The notes: generated by a model not told the origin, from the letters alone. A DNA stretch of 15,007 nucleotides from JAMCXS01 sp964459065 (GCA_964459065.1 CAYWMN010000074.1:1-15007); one strand, 5' to 3'. Numbered from the stretch's first letter, positions 1 to 7,765 are shown. Translations and numbers: made by a program.

Positions 1-452
1 TCTTCGATGCTTTCCCAATCGTCGAAACCGTGCTGCTTGCAGATTTCGTTTCCCAAATGCCACTTGCCGTAAAAGGCTGTCGTGTAGTCTCCATGGCGGA
101 CCATCTGGTCCAGGACCGGGGTGGAATCGGGCAGGGGGATATTGTTGCTGGTGGCGCCGTTGGTGTGGGGGTAAAGCCCCGTCAGCAGGCAGCCTCGAGA
201 GGGAGTGCACAGCGGCTGTGCCACGTAATATTGCTCAAAGACGGCGCTCTTCTCCGCAAGACGGTCCAGGTTGGGGGCGATGTTGTGGGTATTGCCGTAG
301 GCGCGGAGCGTGTCGGCCCGCTGCTGATCGGTTGTGATGAACAGCAGGTTGGGGCGCTTGGGCTGGCGAGCCATCAGACGCCGCGTCCTGGGAGCTGCCA
401 CGGACATGGCCATGGCGCCCGCTGCCGTTTTGAAGAGTTCCCGTCGGTTCAT
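1..452 (-). CDS. Tat-exported sulfatase (alkaline-phosphatase superfamily), 3' end beyond the window
   Basis: This encodes the first 150 residues of a type I sulfatase, which hydrolyses sulfate esters outside the cytoplasm. I read it on the reverse complement from the ATG at 452-450, preceded by an AGGAAAGGTG Shine-Dalgarno. The N-terminus begins MNRRELFKTA, a twin-arginine signal, and a short hydrophobic stretch follows to about residue 20. PNLLFITTDQQRAD (34-47) is the usual first strand with metal-binding Asp42. LCTPSRG (81-87) is the sulfatase signature CxPSR, in which Cys82 would be converted to formylglycine. GKWHLG (129-134) is the second family signature. The C-terminal two thirds lie off the left edge, so substrate class and the remaining metal ligands cannot be judged. 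It is divergent from guaB. Family is certain from the motifs; carbohydrate sulfate as substrate is only a guess. Confidence 0.93.
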   Translation of the reverse strand, partial: MNRRELFKTAAGAMAMSVAAPRTRRLMARQPKRPNLLFITTDQQRADTLRAYGNTHNIAPNLDRLAEKSAVFEQYYVAQPLCTPSRGCLLTGLYPHTNGATSNNIPLPDSTPVLDQMVRHGDYTTAFYGKWHLGNEICKQHGFDDWESIE

Positions 453-524
453 CGGCGTCACCTTTCCTGCAAAAGAAATGGGTGCTGCGCCTGAGGCCTG
501 ACTGCCTCACCCCAGATGGCGCTC

Positions 525-553
525 AGAATCTCACAGCCCCGGACGCCTGTCAA
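525..553 (-). promoter_or_regulatory. Candidate sigma70 promoter for the sulfatase gene
   Basis: On the minus strand a perfect TTGACA (553-548) is followed after 17 bp by GATTCT (530-525). That hexamer is directly preceded by TGA, an extended -10 motif. Transcription would start near 518 and give a leader of about 65 nt. The -10 matches only 3 of 6 positions, so the extended -10 carries the call. Confidence 0.4.
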
Positions 554-571
554 ACAAACACCCTGCTTGCC

Positions 572-600
572 TTGACGAGCCCATGGATGCGAACTAGAAT
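572..600 (+). promoter_or_regulatory. Candidate sigma70 promoter for guaB
   Basis: TTGACG (572-577) and TAGAAT (595-600) are separated by exactly 17 bp, each with 5 of 6 consensus matches. Start of transcription would fall near 607, leaving a leader of about 35 nt before the guaB ATG. That is too short for a riboswitch. It lies back to back with the sulfatase promoter. Confidence 0.6.
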
Positions 601-641
601 TAAACTTTTACATTTGCACATAAAATCATCCAAGAGGGGCT

Positions 642-2099
642 ATGCTCGACGGTTCGATTCCCGAGGGGCTTACATTTGACGACGTTCTTCTTTTGCCCGC
701 CCGGTCTGCGATTCTGCCGGCCCAGGCGGATACTCGCACCCAACTTACCCGCACAATTTCTTTGAACATTCCCATTGTCAGTTCCGCCATGGATACGGTG
801 ACGGAGTCGCGCCTGGCGATTGCGCTGGCGCAGCAGGGCGGCCTTGGAGTGATCCACCGCACCATGTCCGTGGGGCAGCAGGCGCTGGAAGTCGACAAAG
901 TGAAGCGTTCGGAGAGCGGCATGATTGTTGACCCGGTGACGATCAGTCCCAAGCGCCGGATCTCCGAAGCGCTGGAGATTATGGCGAAGTACCATATTTC
1001 CGGCGTTCCGGTCGCCGAAAACGGCAAGCTGGTGGGGATTCTGACCAACCGGGACCTGCGCTTTGAAACCCGCACGGATCTGACGGTTGAAGAGCTGATG
1101 ACCAAAAAGGACCTGGTCACGGTTCCCATGGGCACCACGCTTGAAGAAGCAGAAAAGATCCTGCACCGGCATCGCATTGAAAAGCTTCCGGTGGTAGACA
1201 AGGACTTTACTCTGAAGGGCCTGATCACCGTCAAGGACATTCAGAAACGGATCAAGTATCCGAACGCGGCCAAGGATTCCCACGGGCGTCTGAGGGTGGG
1301 CGCCGCCGTCGGTGTTACGGGTGATTATCTGGAGCGCGCGCAGGAACTGGCTCGGGCCAAAGTGGATGTGATTGTGGTCGATACCGCGCACGGTCATTCC
1401 GAGCGGGTGCTCGATGCCGTCGAGAAAATCAAGAAGCTCATTCCGGATACCGATCTTATTGCGGGCAACGTTGCCACCTTTGCCGGCGCCACGGAGCTGG
1501 TTCACCGGGGCGTGGACGGCGTGAAAGTGGGAATCGGCCCGGGTTCGATCTGCACCACGCGTGTGGTGAGCGGGGCGGGCGTGCCCCAGATCACCGCGAT
1601 TTCCGAGTGTGCGCGCGCTGCCCGCAAGGCCAACGTTCCCGTGATTGCCGATGGGGGAGTCAAGTTTTCCGGCGACATCACCAAGGCCATTGCGGCGGGC
1701 GCCAATGTTGTGATGATCGGCAGCCTGTTTGCCGGCGCTGAAGAGAGCCCCGGTGAAACGATCCTTTACCAGGGACGAACCTTCAAGTCTTATCGCGGGA
1801 TGGGGTCGATCGGAGCGATGAGGGAAGGGTCGCGCGACCGTTACGGGCAGGAAGATGAAACTCTCAAGCTGGTTCCGGAGGGCATTGAAGGCCGCGTGCC
1901 TTATAAAGGCTTGCTGTCGGACATGATCGCTCAACTGACCGGCGGGCTCCGCGCCGGGATGGGGTATTGCGGATGCCCGACGATCCCTGAACTTCAACAG
2001 CGGGGCCATTTCATTCGGATTTCCTCAGCGGCCCTGAGAGAAAGCCACGTTCACGACGTCATCATCACCAAGGAGGCGCCCAACTATCGACTCGAATAG
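642..2099 (+). CDS. guaB: Inosine-5'-monophosphate dehydrogenase
   Basis: GuaB oxidises IMP to XMP with NAD+, the first committed step of GMP synthesis, in the cytoplasm. The 485-residue product has the usual bacterial length. It starts with the family-typical IPEGLTFDDVLLLP (6-19). Two CBS domains sit at about 95-205, inserted in the TIM barrel. The catalytic loop GPGSICTTR (299-307) carries the thioimidate-forming Cys304. DGG (338-340) contributes to IMP binding, and the mobile flap carries the Arg400-Tyr401 pair in DRYGQ. The C-terminus ends with the conserved KEAPNY. The ATG at 642 has a close AAGAGGGG Shine-Dalgarno (632-639). Its promoter region is shared with the divergent sulfatase. 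guaA is not adjacent. Nothing suggests damage. Confidence 0.98.
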   Translation: MLDGSIPEGLTFDDVLLLPARSAILPAQADTRTQLTRTISLNIPIVSSAMDTVTESRLAIALAQQGGLGVIHRTMSVGQQALEVDKVKRSESGMIVDPVTISPKRRISEALEIMAKYHISGVPVAENGKLVGILTNRDLRFETRTDLTVEELMTKKDLVTVPMGTTLEEAEKILHRHRIEKLPVVDKDFTLKGLITVKDIQKRIKYPNAAKDSHGRLRVGAAVGVTGDYLERAQELARAKVDVIVVDTAHGHSERVLDAVEKIKKLIPDTDLIAGNVATFAGATELVHRGVDGVKVGIGPGSICTTRVVSGAGVPQITAISECARAARKANVPVIADGGVKFSGDITKAIAAGANVVMIGSLFAGAEESPGETILYQGRTFKSYRGMGSIGAMREGSRDRYGQEDETLKLVPEGIEGRVPYKGLLSDMIAQLTGGLRAGMGYCGCPTIPELQQRGHFIRISSAALRESHVHDVIITKEAPNYRLE

Positions 2100-2154
2100 T
2101 CCGGCCTCCTGTAAATCGTGCAAGCGATCACAATTATTCATCGAGTGGACGCCC

Positions 2155-2574
2155 GTGTTAATCTGGGCAGGCGTCATTTTCCTGATGTCCACCAGGTTCT
2201 TCGGCAATTCCTTCTCTGCCCGCGTGGTGGCGGATATCCTCGCGCTGGCTCACCTTCAGGTCTCCGCGCAAACCTTTGGCCTGCTGAACCATCTCATACG
2301 GAAAACAGGCCATTTCACTGAGTATTCGATTCTTGCCATCTTTCTATACCGCGCCTGGGGAAACGGCGACTGGATGGAGTGGCGGCCCGGCAGAGCCCTT
2401 GTTTGCGTCATTCTGGCAGGACTCTATTCGCTGACGGACGAGTTCCACCAACGGTTTGTTCCCGGCCGCGGACCTTCCATTGTCGACTGCGGATTGGATA
2501 CCCTCGGAGCAATGCTCGGCATGGCGATTATCTACCTGTGGCATCTCCGGTCTCGCGGACCCAAACAGGTATGA
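2155..2574 (+). CDS. VanZ-family small membrane protein
   Basis: This is a small integral membrane protein of the VanZ-like family. VanZ itself gives low-level teicoplanin resistance; most members have no known function. The family core is clear: RKTGHFTEY (49-57), TDEFHQRFVPGR (94-105), then Asp111 and Asp115 in the DCGLDTLGAMLG stretch. Hydrophobic segments lie at about 1-11, 55-66, 80-92 and 115-130. The GTG at 2155 is the only standard start available, yet it cuts the first membrane helix short. The in-frame codons just upstream read IEWTPV, matching the family's usual Trp-x-Pro-Val lead-in, so the true start may lie further upstream at a non-standard codon. It follows guaB by 55 bp on the same strand with no terminator seen, so co-transcription is likely. 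Confidence 0.85.
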   Translation: MLIWAGVIFLMSTRFFGNSFSARVVADILALAHLQVSAQTFGLLNHLIRKTGHFTEYSILAIFLYRAWGNGDWMEWRPGRALVCVILAGLYSLTDEFHQRFVPGRGPSIVDCGLDTLGAMLGMAIIYLWHLRSRGPKQV

Positions 2575-2673
2575 CCCGCTTAGCCCCGTCAGGCTCGCAG
2601 GGGTTTTCGCAAACTGGTGCGGGAGTGTGCCTCTTTGCCCGCTTTCCATGAACCCCGGGGACGCGCCGCTTAA

Positions 2674-2694
2674 CCCAGCTTGGCGGAAGCTGGG
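2674..2694. terminator. Perfect 8-bp hairpin between convergent VanZ and argF genes
   Basis: CCCAGCTT (2674-2681) and AAGCTGGG (2687-2694) form a perfect stem with a 5-nt loop, between the 3' ends of two convergent genes. Position and stem strength suggest a shared terminator. Neither strand has a T-run after the stem, so it is not a classical intrinsic terminator. Confidence 0.35.
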
Positions 2695-2768
2695 CAATGG
2701 CCCAGCCGGCCGGAACTTCCCATGAGTGAACCCCGAAAGCTTTTGCGAGCAGGCTTCGCCTTCTGCGG

Positions 2769-3728
2769 TTATCGGGATTGGAGCAGGAGGAGGAGAAGGG
2801 CTTTTTGGACATGCAGGCGGTTTTCCGCCTGGTCGTAAACCAGAGATTTGGGCGAATCCATGATCTCATCGGTTACTTCAAGCCCGCGGTGCGCCGGAAG
2901 GCAATGGAGGAACAATGCGTCGGGCCCGGCGGCGTTCATGAGATTGTCATTCACCTGGTAGGGAGCAAAGACCTGCGTCCGCAGATGCGCGGCGAATTCC
3001 TGCCCCATGCTGGCCCAGACGTCGGTGTAGACGGCCTGCGCTCCCGCGACAGCCTCGACGGGATCGTGCAGCAATTGGATCTTGGCTCCTGTTTCTCGCG
3101 CCAGGGCTTGGGCTTCGGCCACCATGTCGGACTTGGGCTCAAACCCGGAGGGTGTCGCCACCGAGAGTGTGACGCCGAGTTTGGCGCCGGTCAGCATCAG
3201 GGAGTGGCACACGTTGTTGCCATCGCCCACATAAGCCAGCTTGAGGCCTTTCAGCCGGCCGAACTTTTCCTGCAGCGTGAAGTAGTCTCCCATCGCCTGG
3301 CAGGGATGCAGAAGATCCGTCAAAGCGTTGACCACCGGGACCGAAGCGTGCTCAGCCAGTTCCACCACCGACTGGTGAGAAAAGGTGCGCGCCACAATTC
3401 CGTCAACCCAGCGTGAAAGGTTGCGGGCGACGTCTTTGATGCATTCGCGCTCACCCAGGCGGGGCTTGGAGTGCTCAAGGTAGATGGCAAAGCCGCCCAT
3501 GCTGGTCATGCCGACTTCAAAGGTCACGCGCGTTCGCAGCGACGGCTTCTCAAAGATCATCGCCAGTTGTTTTCCAGCCAGGGCGTGCGCAAATTCGCCG
3601 GGATGGGCTTTAACGCGCCCTGCCAGCTCCAGAATCATTTTCAGGTCGCCGGTGGTGAGGTTCTGGTCAGCCACCAAATCCCGAATCGTGAGTTGCTCTT
3701 GTTTTTCCATAGAAATCACCGGTGTCAT
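2769..3728 (-). CDS. argF: Ornithine carbamoyltransferase
   Basis: ArgF transfers the carbamoyl group of carbamoyl phosphate to ornithine, making citrulline, in the cytoplasm. The 319-residue length is normal. Motifs appear in order: carbamoyl-phosphate loop SLRTR (63-67), HPCQ (141-144), ornithine loop DVWASMG (236-242) and HCLPAHRG (275-282). The intact SMG loop argues for true ornithine carbamoyltransferase rather than the N-acetyl- or N-succinylornithine enzymes. I chose the ATG at 3728 because it overlaps the argD stop as ATGA and has an AAGGGGG Shine-Dalgarno about 7 nt upstream. An alternative ATG at residue 7 (3710) has a GGTGA in front. It is the last gene of argCBDF. The C-terminus is a run of six leucines ending QSR, within the last helix. 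Confidence 0.97.
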   Translation of the reverse strand: MTPVISMEKQEQLTIRDLVADQNLTTGDLKMILELAGRVKAHPGEFAHALAGKQLAMIFEKPSLRTRVTFEVGMTSMGGFAIYLEHSKPRLGERECIKDVARNLSRWVDGIVARTFSHQSVVELAEHASVPVVNALTDLLHPCQAMGDYFTLQEKFGRLKGLKLAYVGDGNNVCHSLMLTGAKLGVTLSVATPSGFEPKSDMVAEAQALARETGAKIQLLHDPVEAVAGAQAVYTDVWASMGQEFAAHLRTQVFAPYQVNDNLMNAAGPDALFLHCLPAHRGLEVTDEIMDSPKSLVYDQAENRLHVQKALLLLLLQSR

Positions 3729-4942
3729 GCGTGCACCCCCTTGTCTTGCATCGTGGACACGGAAGCCAAAATCGGCCGAAGTGCCGCGATAAATTGATCG
3801 ACATGCTGCCTTTCGATAATTAGTGGCGGCAGAAATCTCAAAACATTCTCCTGCGTGCAGTTGAACAGAATTCCTGCCTGGAGGCCTTGCCGCACGGCTT
3901 CCTTGCCCGGCACCGCCAGTTTCACGGCCAGCATTAACCCCTGGCCGCGAACCTGCTCGATGACGGGGAGTTCCTCCTGAAGTTTCAGGAGTCCGTTGCG
4001 AAAATACGCGCCAACCTCGCGCACCTGTTTCAAAAATTCCGGCCGCTCGAGGATTTCAAGAAATTTAAGCGCCAGCCGGCACTGAAGCGGACCGCCTCCG
4101 AACGTCGAGCCGTGCATGCCGGGATGAAACGCCTGGGCCACATTGTCGCGTGTCATGATGGCGGCAAGCGGCAGCCCTCCGGCCAGCGCCTTCGAGACCA
4201 GCACGATGTCCGGTTCCAGACCGAAGCGCTGGTAAGCAAAATAATTTCCCGAGCGGCCCAGCCCGCACTGGATTTCATCGCAGATCAGCAGTGCGCCGTG
4301 AGTCCGGCAAAGTTCCTGTCCCGCTTTCAGAAACTCTTCGTCCAGTTCAACCACGCCGCCCTCGCCTTGAATCACTTCCACCAGCAGGGCGGCTGCGCGC
4401 GGGGAAAAGTTGCCGTCCAGGTGCGTGATGTCGTTCGGGCGGATGAACTTGACGCCCGGAGTCAGCGGCTCAAAGGGCTTGCGGTATTTTTCCGGCCAGG
4501 TGGTGGAAAGAGCTCCCAGCGTGCGCCCATGGAACGAATTTTCAAGGGCCAGAATCTCCACCCGCTCCGGCGATTGGCTCCGGCCGCAGGCGCGGGCAAG
4601 TTTCAGGGCGCCTTCAACCGCTTCGGCGCCCGTGTTGGCAAAGAAGGCGCGGTCAAGCCCGGTGAGTTCGGCGAGCTTTTGGGCCAGCGGGGCCTGGTAG
4701 CGATGGTAGATGAGGTTTGAGACGTGCAGGAGATTTTCCGAAGGGTCGCGGAGCGTCTCGAGAATTTCCGGATGCGCGTGCCCCAGCGCGTTCACGCCCA
4801 GCCCGCCCAGAAAATCGAGATACTTCTTTCCCTGGTCGTCGTAGAGGTAGCAGCCTTCGCCCCGCACGGCAAGAAACGGCAGGCGCACGTAGGTCGGAAC
4901 CAGCGTCTGCTTTTCGAGTTCGGCAACCTGTTCGTAGTTCAT
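3725..4942 (-). CDS. argD: Acetylornithine aminotransferase
   Basis: ArgD is a class III PLP aminotransferase that makes N2-acetylornithine from N-acetylglutamate semialdehyde and glutamate; many homologues also act on succinyl-diaminopimelate for lysine synthesis. The product has 405 residues, as usual for the family. Visible features are the phosphate-binding NTGAEA (103-108), SFHGRT (136-141) at the cofactor ring, DEIQCGLGRSG (222-232) with Asp222 against the pyridine nitrogen, and the Schiff-base Lys251 in SKALAGGLP. The motif HGSTFGGGPL (277-286) is also canonical. Its ATG (4942-4940) overlaps the argB stop by ATGA, and its own stop overlaps argF the same way, pointing to translational coupling. 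Related GABA or ornithine aminotransferases are excluded mainly by context. Confidence 0.96.
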   Translation of the reverse strand: MNYEQVAELEKQTLVPTYVRLPFLAVRGEGCYLYDDQGKKYLDFLGGLGVNALGHAHPEILETLRDPSENLLHVSNLIYHRYQAPLAQKLAELTGLDRAFFANTGAEAVEGALKLARACGRSQSPERVEILALENSFHGRTLGALSTTWPEKYRKPFEPLTPGVKFIRPNDITHLDGNFSPRAAALLVEVIQGEGGVVELDEEFLKAGQELCRTHGALLICDEIQCGLGRSGNYFAYQRFGLEPDIVLVSKALAGGLPLAAIMTRDNVAQAFHPGMHGSTFGGGPLQCRLALKFLEILERPEFLKQVREVGAYFRNGLLKLQEELPVIEQVRGQGLMLAVKLAVPGKEAVRQGLQAGILFNCTQENVLRFLPPLIIERQHVDQFIAALRPILASVSTMQDKGVHA

Positions 4943-5739
4943 GCCGCTTTCACAATCCTTGTTCCCACACTTTCACGTTTGATGACGGTTCGCACCAAAG
5001 AGTTTGGTGTGTCCGGTGAAATAATGTCGATTTCTCCGACTCCGTGCCGGAGCGTGCGCGCGCAGGAGCGCAATTTGGGAATCATTCCGTCGCGAACCGT
5101 GCCCTTTTGGATCAGGCTGCGAATTTCCCCTGTCCGCACCAGCGGCAGGATTTTCCGCTCCGCATCCCACACGCCGCCCGACTCCGTAAGGTAGAGCAGC
5201 CGGTCCGCTTTAAGCGCCGCGGCCATGGCCGCCGCCAGATCATCGGCGTTGATGTTCAAATACTCTCCCCGGGCGCTCAGGCCCAGGCTTGCCACCACCG
5301 GCACAAAACCCTTCTTGAAGGCGAAATCCAGGATGGCAGGGTTAATCCGGCTGGGCCGGCCCACAAATCCCAAATCCTTCTTGGAGCCGTTCAAGGTGCT
5401 CGCGAGCTTGCGCGCCACCACCAGCTTGCCGTCTCCGCCGCAGATTCCTATCGCCGCCTGGCCCAGCGTTTCAAGCTCCGCGACCCACTGCTTGTTGACG
5501 CTTCCGGCCAGAACCATCAAGGCCACGTCGCGGGTCCGGGCGTCGGTGACGCGCAGGCCGTTATGAAACTCCGTCGGGATCGCCATGCTTTTCAGGGTTT
5601 CAGTCAGGGCCTTGCCCCCCCCGTGCACCACCACCACGCGGTGGCCTGCCCGCCGCAATTGGATGATCTGCGCCGCCAGCCGTCTGCGGCGGGCGTGCTC
5701 TTCGGCGGCCTGGCCTCCAATTTTGATGACGATCTTCAC
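4939..5739 (-). CDS. argB: Acetylglutamate kinase
   Basis: ArgB phosphorylates N-acetylglutamate, the second step of arginine synthesis. This is an amino-acid kinase fold of 266 residues. Lys6 in KIVIKIGG, the glycine loop HGGGK (39-43), Arg63 in GLRVTDA, Asp166 in NINADD and Lys222 in DGMIPKL correspond to the known phosphate-binding and catalytic residues. The chain starts almost directly at the first beta strand. The N-terminal helix that builds the hexameric, arginine-inhibited form is absent, so I infer an arginine-insensitive dimeric enzyme like that of E. coli. The start is GTG (5739-5737), overlapping the argC stop as GTGA. The stop overlaps the argD start as ATGA. Confidence 0.96.
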   Translation of the reverse strand: MKIVIKIGGQAAEEHARRRRLAAQIIQLRRAGHRVVVVHGGGKALTETLKSMAIPTEFHNGLRVTDARTRDVALMVLAGSVNKQWVAELETLGQAAIGICGGDGKLVVARKLASTLNGSKKDLGFVGRPSRINPAILDFAFKKGFVPVVASLGLSARGEYLNINADDLAAAMAAALKADRLLYLTESGGVWDAERKILPLVRTGEIRSLIQKGTVRDGMIPKLRSCARTLRHGVGEIDIISPDTPNSLVRTVIKRESVGTRIVKAA

Positions 5740-6824
5740 AGTAGCGCCGTTACCTCGTCAAAGCCGAACATGAGGTTCATGTTCTGAACGGCTTGTCCGG
5801 CCGCTCCTTTTCCCAGGTTGTCGAGAGCCGATCCGATAATCATTCGCCGGCCGTCGCGGTCGAGGGCAAAGCCGAGGTCCGTATAGTTGGTGTGGGCTAC
5901 GGCCTGAATTTCCGGCAGGCCTGAATCGAGCAAACGAACCAGCGGCGCCTGGGAATAAAAGTCACGGTAGATCGCTGCAACTTCCTCGGCGGTGCGAGGT
6001 TGCGCCAGCCGAACATAAATCGTGCTCAGGATGCCGCGCGTTACCGGGAGCAGGTGCGGCGTAAAAATAAAGTGCTTTTCCTCGATGCCCAGCGCCTGGA
6101 GCATCTCCGGCACATGCCGGTGGCCGAAAAGGCCATAGGCCCGGCAGTTCTCATTGACCTCAACAAAATGCAGTTTGTCGCTGGGCGCGCGGCCCGCGCC
6201 GCTGGCGCCCGACTTGGAGTCGGAAATAATGCCGGCGTTGAGGTCAATCCAGCCCTTTTTCAACAGCGGCGCAAGCGCCAGAATGACGGAAGTCGCGTAG
6301 CATCCGGGGTTCGCCACGAGGCGCGCCTGCCGGATGCCGGCAGCATTCAATTCGGTTATGCCATAAACGGCTTCTTCAAGCGCCGGATGCGCGTGGTGCT
6401 CAAAGCCGTACCAGCGCGGATAAACGGCGGCATCCTTCAGGCGGAAGGCCCCGCTCAAGTCCACGACGCGCACCTTGCGGCTGACCAGCGAGGGGGCAAC
6501 TTCCATCGCCGTTTCATGGGGCGTCGCCAGAAATACCAGGTCGACTTCGCCCGGGACCAGGCCGTCGAGCGAAAGCGGTTCACAAAGGGCGTCGAACTTT
6601 CCGCGCAGAACCGGGTGCGACTGCCCGATGGGAAAGCCTTCTTTCGCGCGCCGCCCGGAGGACATCAGCCGCGTGACCCGGACGTGTGGATGGCGGGCCA
6701 GCAGGCGCAAAAGCTCCCGGCCGGCATACCCCGTTGCTCCCGCAACGGCCACGCGCAAAAGGGTTTCTGCAGCGCTGCCGGGGCTTTGCGCCTTCCCGGT
6801 TTCCGCCGCCGCTATCGTCCGCAA
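5736..6824 (-). CDS. argC: N-acetyl-gamma-glutamyl-phosphate reductase
   Basis: ArgC reduces N-acetylglutamyl phosphate to the semialdehyde with NADPH. Residue numbers here count from the TTG at 6824. The nucleotide-binding loop is GATGYAG (29-35), and the catalytic Cys175 lies in ANPGCYAT. TPHLLPVTRGI (255-265) carries the conserved catalytic His257, and SGASGAGR (205-212) is also typical. The start is unsure. The outermost TTG has only an AAGG about 10 nt upstream and gives a low-complexity N-terminal tail of 22 residues. Another TTG at residue 23 (6758) would begin exactly where family members usually begin (RVAVAGATGY) but lacks a ribosome site. It is the first gene of argCBDF and carries the operon's promoter and operator-like sequences upstream. 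Confidence 0.95.
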   Translation of the reverse strand: MRTIAAAETGKAQSPGSAAETLLRVAVAGATGYAGRELLRLLARHPHVRVTRLMSSGRRAKEGFPIGQSHPVLRGKFDALCEPLSLDGLVPGEVDLVFLATPHETAMEVAPSLVSRKVRVVDLSGAFRLKDAAVYPRWYGFEHHAHPALEEAVYGITELNAAGIRQARLVANPGCYATSVILALAPLLKKGWIDLNAGIISDSKSGASGAGRAPSDKLHFVEVNENCRAYGLFGHRHVPEMLQALGIEEKHFIFTPHLLPVTRGILSTIYVRLAQPRTAEEVAAIYRDFYSQAPLVRLLDSGLPEIQAVAHTNYTDLGFALDRDGRRMIIGSALDNLGKGAAGQAVQNMNLMFGFDEVTALL

Positions 6825-6836
6825 GGGAGCCGTGCC

Positions 6837-6854
6837 TTAGAATAATTATGCATA
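6837..6854. promoter_or_regulatory. ArgR/AhrC-box-like operator in the argC leader
   Basis: The plus strand reads AGAATAATTATGCA at 6839-6852, matching 12 of 14 positions of the ARG box core TGAATNNNNATTCA as known from E. coli, including the AT-only centre. It falls about 10-27 nt downstream of the predicted argC start of transcription, a position suited to repression. A second small palindrome, CATAAATATG (6860-6869), adjoins it. Use of ArgR here is inference. Confidence 0.4.
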
Positions 6855-6869
6855 GAACGCATAAATATG

Positions 6870-6898
6870 TTTTTACTTGAATCGCGTACGAGTGTCAA
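6870..6898 (-). promoter_or_regulatory. Candidate sigma70 promoter for argCBDF
   Basis: On the minus strand a perfect TTGACA (6898-6893) is followed after 17 bp by TAAAAA (6875-6870), 4 of 6 to TATAAT. Transcription would begin near 6863, about 39 nt before the TTG start of argC. The gap is clearly AT-rich against its GC-rich flanks. Confidence 0.5.
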
Positions 6899-6967
6899 GG
6901 GAAAATGGGAGCTGGCGCGGTTGTCGCCCAACCCGTTTTGGGGTACGGAGGAGGTTTTGGAAGCCGG

Positions 6968-7681
6968 ATGATGAAGATTGCTATTTCAGTTTCCCAAAAA
7001 GAGAAGGCCAAAGGTTCGGAATCGCCCTATTATCAGGCGCTGCTCGCCGCCGGAGCGCGGCCCGAGGAGGTTCAGATTGTCTCAGTGGATGAGCGGGGCA
7101 AAGTGTCCCCTGAGATCCTGGACGGGATTCTTTTTACGGGCGGGGAAGACGTCGATCCCTTCTTTTATGACGAGCCGATCAAGTATGAAAATGTTCATGT
7201 TGATCGTCAGCGGGACGAATTTGAATTCGGATTGCTTGAGGCTGGCCTTGAGCGCGGCATCCCGATCCTGGGCATCTGCCGGGGAATCCAGATGATCAAT
7301 GTTTATTTCAAGGGAACGCTCTATCAGGATTTGAACAGTGATTTGGCTCTTGAGCGCAATCACAGGCAGCCGGGAAGCCGCAGCGCCATCACTCATTCGG
7401 TGACGGTTACCGAGCCGGATTCTCTGCTGCAGGGCCTGATTCCGGGCAACTGCCAGGTGAACAGCCTTCACCACCAGGCCATCAAGCGTCTGGGCCGGGG
7501 CCTGAAGGTCACGGCGCACTCTGAAGACGAATTGTATGAGGCCTTTGAGCTTGCGGACAGCCACCCCTTTTTTCTGGCCGTCCAGTGGCATCCGGAAGAA
7601 TTGTTTGCCGAGCATCGGGAGCAGCTCAAAATTTTTGAGGCCTTCATCGCCAAGTGCCGGGAACGGGCAGGCTCTGGCTAG
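6968..7681 (+). CDS. Peptidase C26 / gamma-glutamyl-GABA hydrolase-like class I amidotransferase
   Basis: This is a class I glutamine-amidotransferase fold of the peptidase C26 (PuuD-like) group, which cleaves gamma-glutamyl amides such as gamma-glutamyl-GABA. From the ATG at 6968 it has 237 residues. FTGGEDVDP (57-65) is the group signature and forms the oxyanion region. The nucleophile is Cys104 in LGICRGIQ, and His208 and Glu210 in QWHPE complete the triad. VNSLHHQ (164-170) is also typical. An upstream ATG at 6905 would add a glycine-rich tail unlike the family. The tandem ATG at 6968/6971 follows a strong GGAGGAGG (6947-6954), though 13 nt away. It is divergent from argC. No polyamine genes are nearby, so the real substrate is open. 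Confidence 0.9.
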   Translation: MMKIAISVSQKEKAKGSESPYYQALLAAGARPEEVQIVSVDERGKVSPEILDGILFTGGEDVDPFFYDEPIKYENVHVDRQRDEFEFGLLEAGLERGIPILGICRGIQMINVYFKGTLYQDLNSDLALERNHRQPGSRSAITHSVTVTEPDSLLQGLIPGNCQVNSLHHQAIKRLGRGLKVTAHSEDELYEAFELADSHPFFLAVQWHPEELFAEHREQLKIFEAFIAKCRERAGSG

Positions 7682-7765
7682 CCGTATCCAGATATTGATT
7701 TCCTCGAACCCGCCGCCATCAGGCCTGTTGGGAGATTCAAACTGTATCCTCACTTACCGGATTAT

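Noticed and set aside
600..2009. 469-residue open frame antisense to guaB
   Set aside because: It mirrors the codon bias of the fully conserved guaB on the other strand, and its product is rich in Arg, His and Gly with no recognisable motif.
2584..2607. CCCC/GGGG stem followed by TTTT downstream of the VanZ gene
   Set aside because: Only a 4-bp stem with a 12-nt loop and four T residues; too weak to call as a terminator.
4112..6845. Several long plus-strand open frames (for example 4112-4720, 5044-5787, 6000-6845) opposite the arg operon
   Set aside because: All lie antisense to argD, argB and argC, whose motifs are intact; the antisense products show no domain and have the composition expected of GC-rich shadow frames.
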